From Caulifigura coniformis (GTDB lineage Bacteria > Planctomycetota > Planctomycetia > Planctomycetales > Planctomycetaceae): a stretch of 64,000 bases of DNA. This document shows positions 17,017-25,115 of this stretch, one piece after another (position 1 is the stretch's first letter; the number at the start of each line of letters is the position of its first letter). A program made the translations under genes and the position numbers. The notes below the pieces were generated by a model. That model had not been told where the DNA came from and made no database searches. It saw only the letters and a list, made by a program, of their open reading frames with translations. The stretch is taken from NCBI RefSeq assembly GCF_007745175.1, contig NZ_CP036271.1:2621814-2685813 (forward strand). Direction: 5' to 3'.

Positions 17017-17438
17017 TCGGCTGAACCGTCGACCACGCGATGCGCTGTCGCTCGAAAGGAAGCGTCGTGGACCGCAGGGTGAGTCTGGGCGATCTTCGGC
17101 TGGGTTCACCCTGCTTGCGTTCCGCACAACACGAAGGCATCGAGGGCCCAAGACCCGTGGAAGCCCTCAACGAGACGTGCGTACACCGCCGTGTTGGCCG
17201 TGTACGCACGCCAGCGTTTGCCAGGTCTGCATGGCTCAAAGAGCCTTGGCGCGAATTCCGTTCAACAGAACTGCTCGCGCCGTCAACTCGCGAGATCGGC
17301 ATGATCCGTTTCACGAAATCGGAATACCGCGACTGCTGTCGCCGAGCCACCTCCCGGCTTGCGCTGCCCCGTCACAACCGCTAAAAGTGACCGGTCGCGC
17401 CGCCTTCCGGCGCGGTTGAGTGTTCGGGGAGTCTCGTT
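17017..17438. other. Intergenic region after the six-Cys peptide genes
   Basis: 422 bases with no convincing gene. Weak open frames exist on the plus strand, but they lack a good ribosome-binding site and have Arg/Ser-rich composition typical of shadow frames. It holds a strong inverted repeat at 17176-17210 and a small GC hairpin near 17397-17416. Confidence 0.5.
17176..17210 (+). terminator. Stem-loop downstream of precursor 3
   Basis: CGTGCGTACAC-N13-GTGTACGCACG: perfect 11-bp arms around a 13-base loop. It lies 160 bases past the precursor 3 stop codon. A short TTT follows after about seven bases, so it may end the cluster transcript imperfectly. Confidence 0.5.
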
Positions 17439-18020
17439 GTGCTTGAGAATTCGCGGAGCCGTGCCCTGTTGTCGCGACAGACATCGAGGCTGTTGATTGT
17501 CGATGTCCAGTCGAAGCTCATTCGCATCATGCTCGATGCGGAAGCGACGACGGATGCCTGCCGGCGGTTGCTGGAGGCAGCCCGCGTGCTTGGAATTCCG
17601 ACCGACGCCACGGAGCAGTATCCCAGGGGGCTGGGAGCGACGGTGGAATCGCTGGCCGCGCACCTGGACGCTCCCGTCGCCAAGATGCGGTTCAGCGCGG
17701 TCCCCTCACTCGAATGGATGGCCAGCGCAGCCGCCGGCGAGCGACGCCAGGTGGTCGTTGCCGGAATTGAAACCCACGTCTGCATCCTGCAGACCGTGCT
17801 CGACCTCGTCGCCCGCGGGTTCGACGTGCATGTCCCGGCCGATGCAGTCACCTCCAGAAAGTCGCTCGATCACGAGATCGCCCTCCGGCGGATGAGCGCC
17901 GAAGGCGCGACGATCACCACGTGGGAATCGGTCCTGTTCGAGTGGTGTGAGACGGCTGAAGCGACGGAGTTCAAGACGATCAGCCGACTCGTCGTCGAAC
18001 GCGCGAAACCGGATGCGTGA
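17439..18020 (+). CDS. Isochorismatase-fold cysteine hydrolase
   Basis: 193 residues from a GTG at 17439 with GGGGAG upstream. The fold's catalytic residues are visible: Asp in L-L-I-V-D-V-Q (about residue 22), Lys in A-K-M-R-F-S-A (about 82), and the nucleophilic Cys in G-I-E-T-H-V-C-I-L-Q-T (about 114). The D-A-V-T-S-R-K motif after it is also typical. Members hydrolyse small amides such as nicotinamide or ureidoacrylate; the YcaC-like subgroup has no firm substrate. It sits between the two putative RiPP systems on the plus strand. A role in either is possible but not shown. Confidence 0.85.
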   Translation: MLENSRSRALLSRQTSRLLIVDVQSKLIRIMLDAEATTDACRRLLEAARVLGIPTDATEQYPRGLGATVESLAAHLDAPVAKMRFSAVPSLEWMASAAAGERRQVVVAGIETHVCILQTVLDLVARGFDVHVPADAVTSRKSLDHEIALRRMSAEGATITTWESVLFEWCETAEATEFKTISRLVVERAKPDA

Positions 18021-18055
18021 AACTCCGGCAGGGCGCGCCGCGGTCGGTCGCGTCC

Positions 18056-18961
18056 TCAGGGGGCGATCAGCAGGTCGATGAGGCTGGTCGTCAACGGTAG
18101 GCCGGTGCGTTCTTCGAAGCCGAGAAACATCGGGCTGGGATTGGCCTCCAGCAGGACGTATCGCCCATCGACTGTCCTGCGGAGATCTATGCCGGTCCAC
18201 ACCAGGCCGAGCACGGCCGCCGCCCGGCGGCAGAAGTCCGCGACGTCAGAGGGAAGTGCTATCAGTTTGAGCCGTGCGGACGGATCGTCGCGATAGTCGA
18301 GGGCCGAAGTCTCGAATTCGCAGGCGTGCAGGGCCTCGCCGGCGATGAACACGCGGACGCTTTCGCCGACAATCTCCTCCTGCAGGGCGATCGGCGCGAT
18401 CGCCAGGTTCCGCAGGCGCTGGCTCGAGAGATCCTTGAGTGCCAGGCGCCTCGCGTGAGCGCCTCCCTGAACCGGTTTGGAGATCACCCGCGAATGCCGG
18501 CGCACAAACTCCCGCACCGCGTCGGGGTCGTTCGTCACGAGCGTGGGAGGAACCGGAATCCCGGCTGCCGCGAGGATCGCCAGCTGGGCCGGCTTGGTCT
18601 GATGGGATTGATAGGCGGCCCAGGAATTCACCCACCGCGCCGGAAGCTGGATCAACAGCGACTCGAACAGACTTCGTGAATCGTTCTGGGCGATGTACGA
18701 CTGGTCGCTGTCCGGGAGTCGCGGCGACAGGACGCCAAAGTAGTTTCGCCAATAGACCGCGCTGATCTCTTCGAGCGGAATCGTCCGGCCGTCTTCGATC
18801 GTGATGAAGCCGCTGCCGGTGTCTGGAGACCAGCTGATTCGCAGGTTTTGCGGAAACCGGCGGCTGTCGAGCAGGAAGGCCGGTCGTCCGATTCGGGCAA
18901 GAAACTGCAGAACATGCATCGCATGTTCGTCGTCTTCTCCGCCGAGAATGAGGATGGGCAT
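18056..18961 (-). CDS. RimK/MvdD-like ATP-grasp ligase (graspetide synthetase candidate)
   Basis: About 301 residues from the ATG at 18961 (MPILILGGEDDEHAMHVLQF); four more residues are possible from 18973. The N-terminal pre-ATP-grasp domain ends in S-A-V-Y-W-R-N-Y-F-G. ATP-grasp elements, numbered from the longer start, follow: R-V-I-S-K-P-V-Q-G-G at 162-171 with the ATP-binding Lys, L-Q-E-E-I-V-G at 197-203, V-R-V-F-I-A-G, W-T-G-I-D-L at 259-264, and metal-binding L-L-E-A-N-P-S-P-M-F near 274-283. The family joins carboxylates to hydroxyls or amines. Members that make microviridins and other graspetides form ester or amide cross-links. Its divergent neighbour encodes TT-x4-EE repeats, which strongly suggests that role here. 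Confidence 0.88.
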   Translation of the reverse strand: MPILILGGEDDEHAMHVLQFLARIGRPAFLLDSRRFPQNLRISWSPDTGSGFITIEDGRTIPLEEISAVYWRNYFGVLSPRLPDSDQSYIAQNDSRSLFESLLIQLPARWVNSWAAYQSHQTKPAQLAILAAAGIPVPPTLVTNDPDAVREFVRRHSRVISKPVQGGAHARRLALKDLSSQRLRNLAIAPIALQEEIVGESVRVFIAGEALHACEFETSALDYRDDPSARLKLIALPSDVADFCRRAAAVLGLVWTGIDLRRTVDGRYVLLEANPSPMFLGFEERTGLPLTTSLIDLLIAP

Positions 18962-19045
18962 CGCTGATTCCACCGGTTGACCGCGTGTCTGGACGCGCTA
19001 CGATCAATCCTGCGGCTGGCGAATTCGCGTGCCTGGATCAGGACA

Positions 19046-19532
19046 ATGCAACATCCATTTGATGGCGTGATTTTACCCGTTGACGACGTCGGGACGGAGA
19101 GAACTGTCGAGGGGAGGTCGCCGCGACGCGGCTTTTTCAAGACAGCCGCCGCCTATGCTCTGGGGCTCCTGACATTCGGGGTTGCAGGGACCGCATTCGC
19201 GCGTGACGGATGGCGTCACCGTTCGGGCGGACGCCACTACTACTCCCAGCCGCGGCGATATTGGAGTTCGCCGCGTCACGACGTACGCCGTCGGCGAGGA
19301 AGGGGGAGGCCGGGTGACGACGTATGCCATTGGTGAGGAAGGCGGCGGCCGGGTGACAACGTACGCCGTTGGAGAGGAAGGCGGCGGAACGGTGACCACC
19401 TACGCCGTCGGAGAAGAAGGGGGAGGCCGCCCACCAGTACAGGCGACGACTTACGCGCTGGGCGAAGAAGGTGGGGGTGGCAGCGTGACGACCCAGGCGC
19501 TGGGGGAAGAAGGAGGACGGACTCCGCGTTGA
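19046..19532 (+). CDS. Graspetide (plesiocin-type) precursor; leader and core repeats in different frames
   Basis: The leader frame starts at ATG 19046 (MQHPFDGVILPVDDVGTERT), continues through a Tat-like or hydrophobic segment (S-P-R-R-G-F-F-K-T-A then a Leu/Ala/Gly stretch to about residue 52) and a Tyr/Arg-rich spacer. It then reads out of frame. One base forward, the other frame encodes six copies of a 12-13-residue unit, five beginning V/A-T-T-Y-A and one T-T-Q-A, each holding TT-x4-EE followed by Gly-rich spacers, and ending at TGA 19530. That frame has a stop at 19170, so it cannot include the leader. TT-x4-EE is the ester-linking motif of plesiocin-group graspetides. The gene therefore seems to carry one extra base (or two missing) between about 19173 and 19275, whether real, recoded or a sequencing error. 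The ATP-grasp gene is divergent, 84 bases away. Confidence 0.8.
19275..19520 (+). repeat. Six tandem TT-x4-EE-GGG coding repeats
   Basis: Units of about 36-39 bases encode VTTYAVGEEGGG or close variants (Val/Ile/Leu at the sixth position; the last unit has Gln for Tyr). The spacing between units 4 and 5 is longer. Synonymous differences between units (GCC ATT, GCC GTT, GCC GTC, GCG CTG) show selection on protein rather than recent DNA duplication. Confidence 0.85.
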
Positions 19533-19614
19533 ACGCCGGCCGCGTTTGCACGTGATCCGAAGATGGTGCGAATTCTCCGCAGCTCGAGAACGGTCAACAT
19601 TGTCAGGATGTACG

Positions 19615-19649
19615 AAAAAAGAGGCCCGGTCAAACAACCGGGCCTCTTC
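19615..19649 (-). terminator. Rho-independent terminator after the S46 peptidase gene
   Basis: On the minus strand an 11-12 bp stem (AGAGGCCCGGTT with AACCGGGCCTCT, short loop) runs into TTTTTT. It is about 25 bases past the stop at 19674. It may also stop plus-strand transcripts from the graspetide precursor. Confidence 0.9.
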
Positions 19650-19673
19650 TCCTGGAACGACGACCGTCGATCT

Positions 19674-21758
19674 TCAGTTCGTCATCTCATCCACCAGTGC
19701 CTGCGCCCCGTACACCTTCTTGAGAGATTCGACGATCGCCCGCGCGTCGACACTCACGGCGCGGCATTGCTTGTCCGTATAGCCCACGTCGAGCGCCAGG
19801 CCGTAGATGTTGCTGTCGAACAGCAGCCCGACGATCCGACCTTCCCGATCGACAATCGGGCTCCCGGAGTTGCCGCCGATGTGGTCGAGCTTTGAGACGA
19901 AGTTGAATGGCGTCTCGAGGTTCAGCTTGTCCCTGGCCTCGATCCACCGTTTGGGAAGGTCGAACGGTTCTTTCCTGTCGTTGAGTTCCCAGCGCTTGTA
20001 AAGGCCGGCGAAATGCGTGAACGGCTGAACCTTCTGGCCGTTCTCTTCGAAGCTGGCGACGGGACCGAACGAAAGACGCAGCGAGAACGTCGCGTCGGGA
20101 TAGACATCTTCGCCGCCGAGAGCCAGCCGGGCGGCGGCGATCTTCGAGTAGGCCTGCCGCAGCCGTTCTTCCACCTGCGTTTCGTAGGTTTTCCTCGCCT
20201 GCCGCGCCTTCTCATCGACGATTCGCGCCAGTTTCAGCAGAGGATCCTGGCTGGCCCGGATCTTTTCCGGGCCCCCTTCCAGCAGTTCCTTCCGGTAGTC
20301 CGCTTCGTGCAATCTTGAGCCGTTGACCAGCGCTGCGGCGCGTTCGACGGGCGACGCACCATCGAGAACCTTCTTCAGCAGCGGGTCATCCGCACCGACG
20401 CTGGTAAACCACCTCGTCAGCGAGGAACGCAGCTTGATGATCTCCAGGTCCGGGTAGACGGGGACCGGCGCTTCCAGCCCGTCCCTGATGGTCGGCAGGT
20501 TCGATTCCGAAAAGTCCTTCAGGCGATCCGCGTTCGGCTTGCCGATCTCATCGGCGTAACGCACGAGGCTCCGTGCGAAATGGAACATCTTGCTCTCGAA
20601 GGCGGCGCCCCTCTCCAGGTTGTTGTAGTCGTGTCGCACGGCTTCCCAGGCCTTGCACGCTTCGGCAACCTCATGGAACGCAGCTTCCGTCGACTTCAAC
20701 CCGGGATTGGCCGCGATCTTCGATCGGAACTCCTTCTCGAATTCCATCTTCGCATCCATGAACTCGGGGCTCTGTAGCGTTTCCAGCCCGCCGGTGCGGG
20801 CCTTCCGGCTGTTCTGGATGCCGAACAGATCGTCCTTGGCCCGACGACCATTCTCCGGGCTCCGGCCGCTCCAGGAGTTCAGCGCCACTTCCAGCCGGCG
20901 CAGCAACTCGAGGATCTCCGGAACGGCGATGTCGCGCATGTATTCCAGATGCGCGACCGTGTTGAGGCGGTTCGTCCGCGCGGGGTGCCCGGCGATGAAC
21001 ACCAGGTCCTCTTCCTTCAGGTCCTTGCCCCATTTCAGGAAGTGTTCGGGTTTGACCGGCTTGTCGTCTTCGTAAACGCGGAAGACGCAGAAATCGAGGC
21101 AGTAACGCGGATACTCGAAATTGTCGGGATCGCCGCCAAAGAAGGCGATCTGCATCTCTGGAGCCATCACCAGACGCACGTCGGTATAGCGCTTGTAGGA
21201 ATAGAGATGATACTGCGCGCCCTGGTAGAGCGTGACGACCTGGCACTTCAGCTTCGTCTTGTCCTGGGCTTCCTTCTCGATCGTGTTGATCGTGGCCTGG
21301 CGGGCCTTCTGCGAAGCTGCCAGGTCCATTCCCTCTTTCACGGAGCCAGTCACCCTGGCGGTAACGTCCTCGATGCTGACGAGATTGTTCAGCTCAAGGT
21401 CGGGGCATTTCAGCTCTTCAGCGCGGGTCTTCGCTGAGAAGCCGTCCTTGATGTAGTTGTGCTCGGCTGTCGAGAGCTGATCGATGAATTCCGAGCCGAC
21501 ATGATGGTTGGTGATCACCAGCCCTTCGGGCGAAACGAACGAACCCGAGCCTCCCGGAAAACGCACGCACGAACGCATCAGGTGATGCGTCCATTCGTCG
21601 GTGGCGTCGAATCCGTAGCGTTCCTTGAGCTGCTTTTTGGGGAGGGCGTTGAAGAGCCACATCCCTTCATCGGCCTGGGCGAGGCCGGCGGCGATTGCCA
21701 GGCTGGCGAATGCCATCATCGCCGGACGCAGAAATTTCCGTGACATGATCATCCTCAT
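19674..21758 (-). CDS. S46 family dipeptidyl-peptidase (DPP7/DPP11-like)
   Basis: 694 residues with a signal peptide (AMMAFASLAIAAGLAQA, cleaved about residue 29). The start E-G-M-W-L-F-N-x-L-P is a hallmark of S46 enzymes. The chymotrypsin-like catalytic residues are visible: His in I-T-N-H-H-V-G (H86), an Asp in the middle domain, and Ser in G-G-N-S-G-S-P-I (about 631). The length matches the family (about 700). These exported enzymes remove dipeptides from peptide N-termini, feeding amino-acid uptake. The P1 preference (hydrophobic or acidic) cannot be assigned with confidence. It is single, with its own terminator, on the strand opposite to the graspetide precursor. Confidence 0.9.
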   Translation of the reverse strand: MRMIMSRKFLRPAMMAFASLAIAAGLAQADEGMWLFNALPKKQLKERYGFDATDEWTHHLMRSCVRFPGGSGSFVSPEGLVITNHHVGSEFIDQLSTAEHNYIKDGFSAKTRAEELKCPDLELNNLVSIEDVTARVTGSVKEGMDLAASQKARQATINTIEKEAQDKTKLKCQVVTLYQGAQYHLYSYKRYTDVRLVMAPEMQIAFFGGDPDNFEYPRYCLDFCVFRVYEDDKPVKPEHFLKWGKDLKEEDLVFIAGHPARTNRLNTVAHLEYMRDIAVPEILELLRRLEVALNSWSGRSPENGRRAKDDLFGIQNSRKARTGGLETLQSPEFMDAKMEFEKEFRSKIAANPGLKSTEAAFHEVAEACKAWEAVRHDYNNLERGAAFESKMFHFARSLVRYADEIGKPNADRLKDFSESNLPTIRDGLEAPVPVYPDLEIIKLRSSLTRWFTSVGADDPLLKKVLDGASPVERAAALVNGSRLHEADYRKELLEGGPEKIRASQDPLLKLARIVDEKARQARKTYETQVEERLRQAYSKIAAARLALGGEDVYPDATFSLRLSFGPVASFEENGQKVQPFTHFAGLYKRWELNDRKEPFDLPKRWIEARDKLNLETPFNFVSKLDHIGGNSGSPIVDREGRIVGLLFDSNIYGLALDVGYTDKQCRAVSVDARAIVESLKKVYGAQALVDEMTN

Positions 21759-22039
21759 TGAGATCCGGGGTCAGGTGGCATCTTAGGGGGGCCGGCGGGC
21801 AGGAAAAGTGTGGGCCCACCGGCGTCGGATTCGCTCCCGGGAACGGGCGTGAAGACGATCTTATGTTCGCTTCAGTCGTGCTTCAGACGGGCGGTCTATC
21901 CTCACGGGCCGCGGGATCATGGGCGGTCCGGATCACAGACGGTTCGAGTCCGGGGGGGACACTGCGTATACTTGTCCTTTGCGATGATCCTGCGAGTGTC
22001 CCGGCGTCAACGAGCCTGGAATGACCGGAGAATCGCGAG

Positions 22040-22780
22040 ATGACGACTGAATCCATGACCACCGGTGCGGATGCCGCCCGGGTGAAAGTCCGCCGTATGA
22101 GCCGAATTCTGGTGATCGAGGATGAGTCGCGAATCAGCGACTTCGTCGTTCGTGGGCTCTCCGAAGAAGGTTACCGCGTCGAGCATGCGGCCGATGGCGT
22201 TGCTGGCTGGACGGCCATGCAGGCTTCGCAGTGGGACCTGATTCTTCTCGACTGGTGGCTGCCGGGTGAGGATGGAATCCATCTCCTGCGCAGGTTCCGG
22301 CAGAAGAATCGCTCGACGCCCGTCATGCTCCTCACTGCACGCGATGCCGTTCCCCAGCGGGTGGAAGGCCTCGATGCCGGCGCCGACGACTATATGTGCA
22401 AGCCGTTCTCGTTCGAAGAACTGCTCGCACGCGTGCGCGTCCTGCTGCGGCGACCGGGACAGGACTCCCTGACGCTCGAGTATTCCGATATCCGGGCCGA
22501 CCTCGCCAGCCAGCGTGTCTCGCGCGGCGGTCAGTCGATCGATCTCACCGCCAAAGAGTTCCTGCTGCTGACTCTGTTCCTGCGGAACCCGGGAGTCGTC
22601 CTGTCGCGAACGCGGATCTTCGACAGCGTCTGGGGCGAACAGTATGACGGGTCGTCGAATACGCTCGAAGTCCATATCAAGGAACTGCGGCGGAAACTCG
22701 AGGTGAACGGGCCCCGGGTGATTCAGACCCGCCGTGGTAGCGGCTACATGCTGGACGCAGCCCCCGGTGACGAGGTCTAA
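22040..22780 (+). CDS. OmpR/PhoB-family response regulator
   Basis: 246 residues from ATG 22040 (GGAG nine bases upstream); a later ATG at 22097 starts exactly at the receiver domain (M-S-R-I-L-V-I-E-D-E). The receiver has the acidic pair E27/D28, phospho-acceptor D71 in L-I-L-L-D-W-W-L-P, a Thr in L-L-T-A, and K121 in D-D-Y-M-C-K-P-F. The winged-helix output domain follows (L-T-A-K-E-F-L-L-L, S-R-T-R-I-F-D-S-V-W, I-Q-T-R-R-G-S-G-Y-M). It would bind DNA as a dimer after phosphorylation by the adjacent kinase. The gene is three bases from the kinase start, so they form one operon. Confidence 0.95.
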   Translation: MTTESMTTGADAARVKVRRMSRILVIEDESRISDFVVRGLSEEGYRVEHAADGVAGWTAMQASQWDLILLDWWLPGEDGIHLLRRFRQKNRSTPVMLLTARDAVPQRVEGLDAGADDYMCKPFSFEELLARVRVLLRRPGQDSLTLEYSDIRADLASQRVSRGGQSIDLTAKEFLLLTLFLRNPGVVLSRTRIFDSVWGEQYDGSSNTLEVHIKELRRKLEVNGPRVIQTRRGSGYMLDAAPGDEV

Positions 22781-22783
22781 GGC

Positions 22784-24286
22784 ATGACGCTCGTCAATCG
22801 AGTCTCTGCCTTCTTCCTGATTGCTCTGGCGTCGTCGCTGGCCGGCTTCTCACTGCTGCTCTACGGGCTCATGGAGCGAAACCTGACGCAGCAGTTTCAT
22901 CAGCGGATGCACTCGGCGATCAACACCCTGATCGCCGCCATCGAAGACGAACCGGACGACGTGAAATGGGAGCGCTCCGACCATACTGTCGCGATCGGAG
23001 CCGAAGACGGACTCGAGGAGATTCGCTGGGCGGTTTTCAATGAGGTCGGAGGGACCGTCGACCACTCCGGGAATTTGTCGCTCGAAGAGGAACGCGATCT
23101 GGCGGAGGTGGCCCGCTACGAGCTGGGCCGGGATTCGATGGATCCCGAAGGAACAGTCCACACGCACTTCCGCCGCGGCGATCGGGAATACCTGACGGCC
23201 TTCCGCTCGGCCGAGGCCCCGAAGCCAGTCGAAGAGCGGACCTCGCTCGAGTTTTCGCGGCTCGTCGTCGCCGTGATGTGTTCGAACGAATCGCTCGACA
23301 GAAACCTCCACGAACTCGCTCTCCTCGTCGGCGGCCTGTCGATCGGCACATTCCTGCTTGCCGCCATCGCCGGCCGGTGGTATTGCATCAAGGCGCTGCG
23401 CCCCGTGCGGATCATGGCCGACCGCGCCCGGTCAGTCACCGCGGCCGATTTCCGCATGCGGCTGCCGGTGACCGACCAGAGGGACGAAGTGGCCGAACTG
23501 GCCCTCGCCTTCAATTCACTCCTCGATCAGCTGCAGGGCGCCTTTGAGCGTCAGCAGCGGTTCACCGGCGACGCCGCCCATCAGCTGCGAACCCCGCTGA
23601 CGGTGCTGCAGGGGCAGATCGATGTGACATTGAGACGTCCCAGAACGCCGGAGGAATACAACCGGACGTTGACGCTGCTGCGTGAGCAGGCGACGGAAAT
23701 GCATCAGGCGGTGGAAGGCCTGCTGTTCCTCGCGCGGGCCGAAGGGGAAGGACATCCTCCGGTGTTTGAGGAGGGGGATGTCGCAACATGGATTTCGCGT
23801 CAGCTGGAACGATGGAACATCCACACCCGTCGGATGGACCTGGTGGTGCAGGTGGAGCCCGATCTTCGACTGTCGACCTCCTGGGCCCTGCTCAGTCAGC
23901 TGCTCCACAATCTTGTCGACAATGCCTTCAAGTACAGCGCTCCCGGTTCGCAGGTCATCGTCAAGGCGGTCCGGCAGGCAGATGAATTCGTCCTGTCCGT
24001 GCAGGACCATGGCCACGGCATCTTCAAGGAAGACCAGCCCGCGATTTTCGAGCCGTTCTTTCGGTCGAAATCGGCCAGGCGATCAGGCGTTCCGGGAGTC
24101 GGACTCGGACTTCCGATCGTCCAGAGGATCGCGCAGGCGCTTCAGGGACGGATCGAGTTCGAAAGCATTCCCGACGAAGGAAGCACGTTTCGTTTGCGCG
24201 TGCCCCTCCACCCCGGTTCACTGGGCGCGACAGAAGAACGCCCCCGTGGACAGGTGGTCGACCGCGAGCCGGCGGCGACCACCTAG
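22784..24286 (+). CDS. Membrane sensor histidine kinase, partner of the 22040 regulator
   Basis: 500 residues. Two transmembrane segments (about 8-28 and 177-200) enclose an extracytoplasmic sensor region of about 150 residues. A HAMP domain (W-Y-C-I-K-A-L-R-P-V-R-I-M, then M-R-L-P-V) follows. The HisKA motif has the phospho-accepting His266 in G-D-A-A-H-Q-L-R-T-P-L. The HATPase domain shows the N box (H-N-L-V-D-N-A-F-K-Y-S), G1 (V-Q-D-H-G-H-G-I) and G2 (G-V-G-L-G-L-P-I-V). The signal is unknown; the architecture resembles that of heavy-metal or envelope-stress sensors such as QseC/CusS types. Co-transcribed with the regulator. Confidence 0.95.
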   Translation: MTLVNRVSAFFLIALASSLAGFSLLLYGLMERNLTQQFHQRMHSAINTLIAAIEDEPDDVKWERSDHTVAIGAEDGLEEIRWAVFNEVGGTVDHSGNLSLEEERDLAEVARYELGRDSMDPEGTVHTHFRRGDREYLTAFRSAEAPKPVEERTSLEFSRLVVAVMCSNESLDRNLHELALLVGGLSIGTFLLAAIAGRWYCIKALRPVRIMADRARSVTAADFRMRLPVTDQRDEVAELALAFNSLLDQLQGAFERQQRFTGDAAHQLRTPLTVLQGQIDVTLRRPRTPEEYNRTLTLLREQATEMHQAVEGLLFLARAEGEGHPPVFEEGDVATWISRQLERWNIHTRRMDLVVQVEPDLRLSTSWALLSQLLHNLVDNAFKYSAPGSQVIVKAVRQADEFVLSVQDHGHGIFKEDQPAIFEPFFRSKSARRSGVPGVGLGLPIVQRIAQALQGRIEFESIPDEGSTFRLRVPLHPGSLGATEERPRGQVVDREPAATT

Positions 24287-24374
24287 GGGATCGGTCCACA
24301 GTTGCGTGACCGGGCCGCGCCCGGCAGACGGCTCTCACATGAATGGGACTGACGCCAGTTCCCCGGCCGACATG

Positions 24375-25115
24375 TCACTTCGACGGGGCAGGCGGTCGGC
24401 TCCAGCCGGCCTTCATCGCGTGGCGCCACCAGCGGAGATAGAGCGGCAGCCACTTCCATAACTGGAATCGCGATTCGCCGGCGGTGCGGTCTGTCCACGT
24501 TGAGGGTGTTTCCGCGATCCGCTCCCGTCGCGCATAGGCCTTGGCGGTGAGTTCCAGGCCGATCTCGAATCCGCGCTCGCTCTCGATTCCCATCTCATTG
24601 ACGAGATCGGCGTCGTACAGCCGGAAGTTGTTCGTGGCGTCGTGCGTGGGCAGCCCCGCGAGATAGTACAGCGACAGGCCGGCCATCCGGCTGAGCGTCC
24701 GCTTGAGCAACGGGCCTCCCACCTGCTTGCCGCCGCGCATGTAGCGGGAGGCGCAGACGACGCGATTCCCTTCGCGGTACAGGCGGAGCATCTCCGGCAC
24801 GCAACGGAGATCGTCGGACAGGTCCGCCATCACCACCAGCGCCGGGCCCGAACCGGCCGCCTGAAAGCCGGCCCGGATGGCGTTGGCCGGGCCCCGGCCG
24901 AGAGTGTTGTGAACGAGGCTCATCCAGGGACGCGTCGCCGCCAGTTCGCGCGCCACCGGAACCGTCGTGTCGCCGTCGAAGTCGTACACCATCAGCAGGC
25001 GGAACGGCTGCGGGATGTCCCGCTCCACCTGCTCGACCAGGCGCGGGAAATTCTCGTGCTCGTTGTAGACCGGCACGATGAGCGTCAGCAGCTCCGCCTG
25101 TGGGGAGGAGTCCAT
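24375..25115 (-). CDS. Glycosyltransferase family 2 (dolichyl-phosphate-sugar-synthase-like)
   Basis: 246 residues with a GT-A fold opening L-T-L-I-V-P-V-Y-N-E-H-E-N. The nucleotide and metal region is altered: the first Asp pair lies in M-V-Y-D-F-D-G-D-T-T and the catalytic DxD-like motif is V-V-M-A-D-L-S-D-D-L. A G-R-G-P-A-N-A-I-R-A-G-F motif matches the polyprenyl-phosphate glycosyltransferase subgroup. There are no clear transmembrane helices. The stop of the upstream epimerase overlaps its start codon, so the two are translationally coupled. Likely part of a surface-glycan pathway with the next three genes. Confidence 0.88.
   Translation of the reverse strand: MDSSPQAELLTLIVPVYNEHENFPRLVEQVERDIPQPFRLLMVYDFDGDTTVPVARELAATRPWMSLVHNTLGRGPANAIRAGFQAAGSGPALVVMADLSDDLRCVPEMLRLYREGNRVVCASRYMRGGKQVGGPLLKRTLSRMAGLSLYYLAGLPTHDATNNFRLYDADLVNEMGIESERGFEIGLELTAKAYARRERIAETPSTWTDRTAGESRFQLWKWLPLYLRWWRHAMKAGWSRPPAPSK

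Noticed and set aside
17040-17384. A 114-codon plus-strand frame after the six-Cys peptides
   Set aside because: It has no convincing ribosome-binding site, is spanned by a strong inverted repeat, and has Arg/Ser/Leu-rich composition typical of chance frames. It does not share the M-(K/R)-L-P start or six-Cys tail.
21935-21985. A second T-arm-like GGTTCGAGTCC upstream of the response regulator
   Set aside because: Only three of five T-stem pairs form and no acceptor stem is visible, so it is most likely chance.
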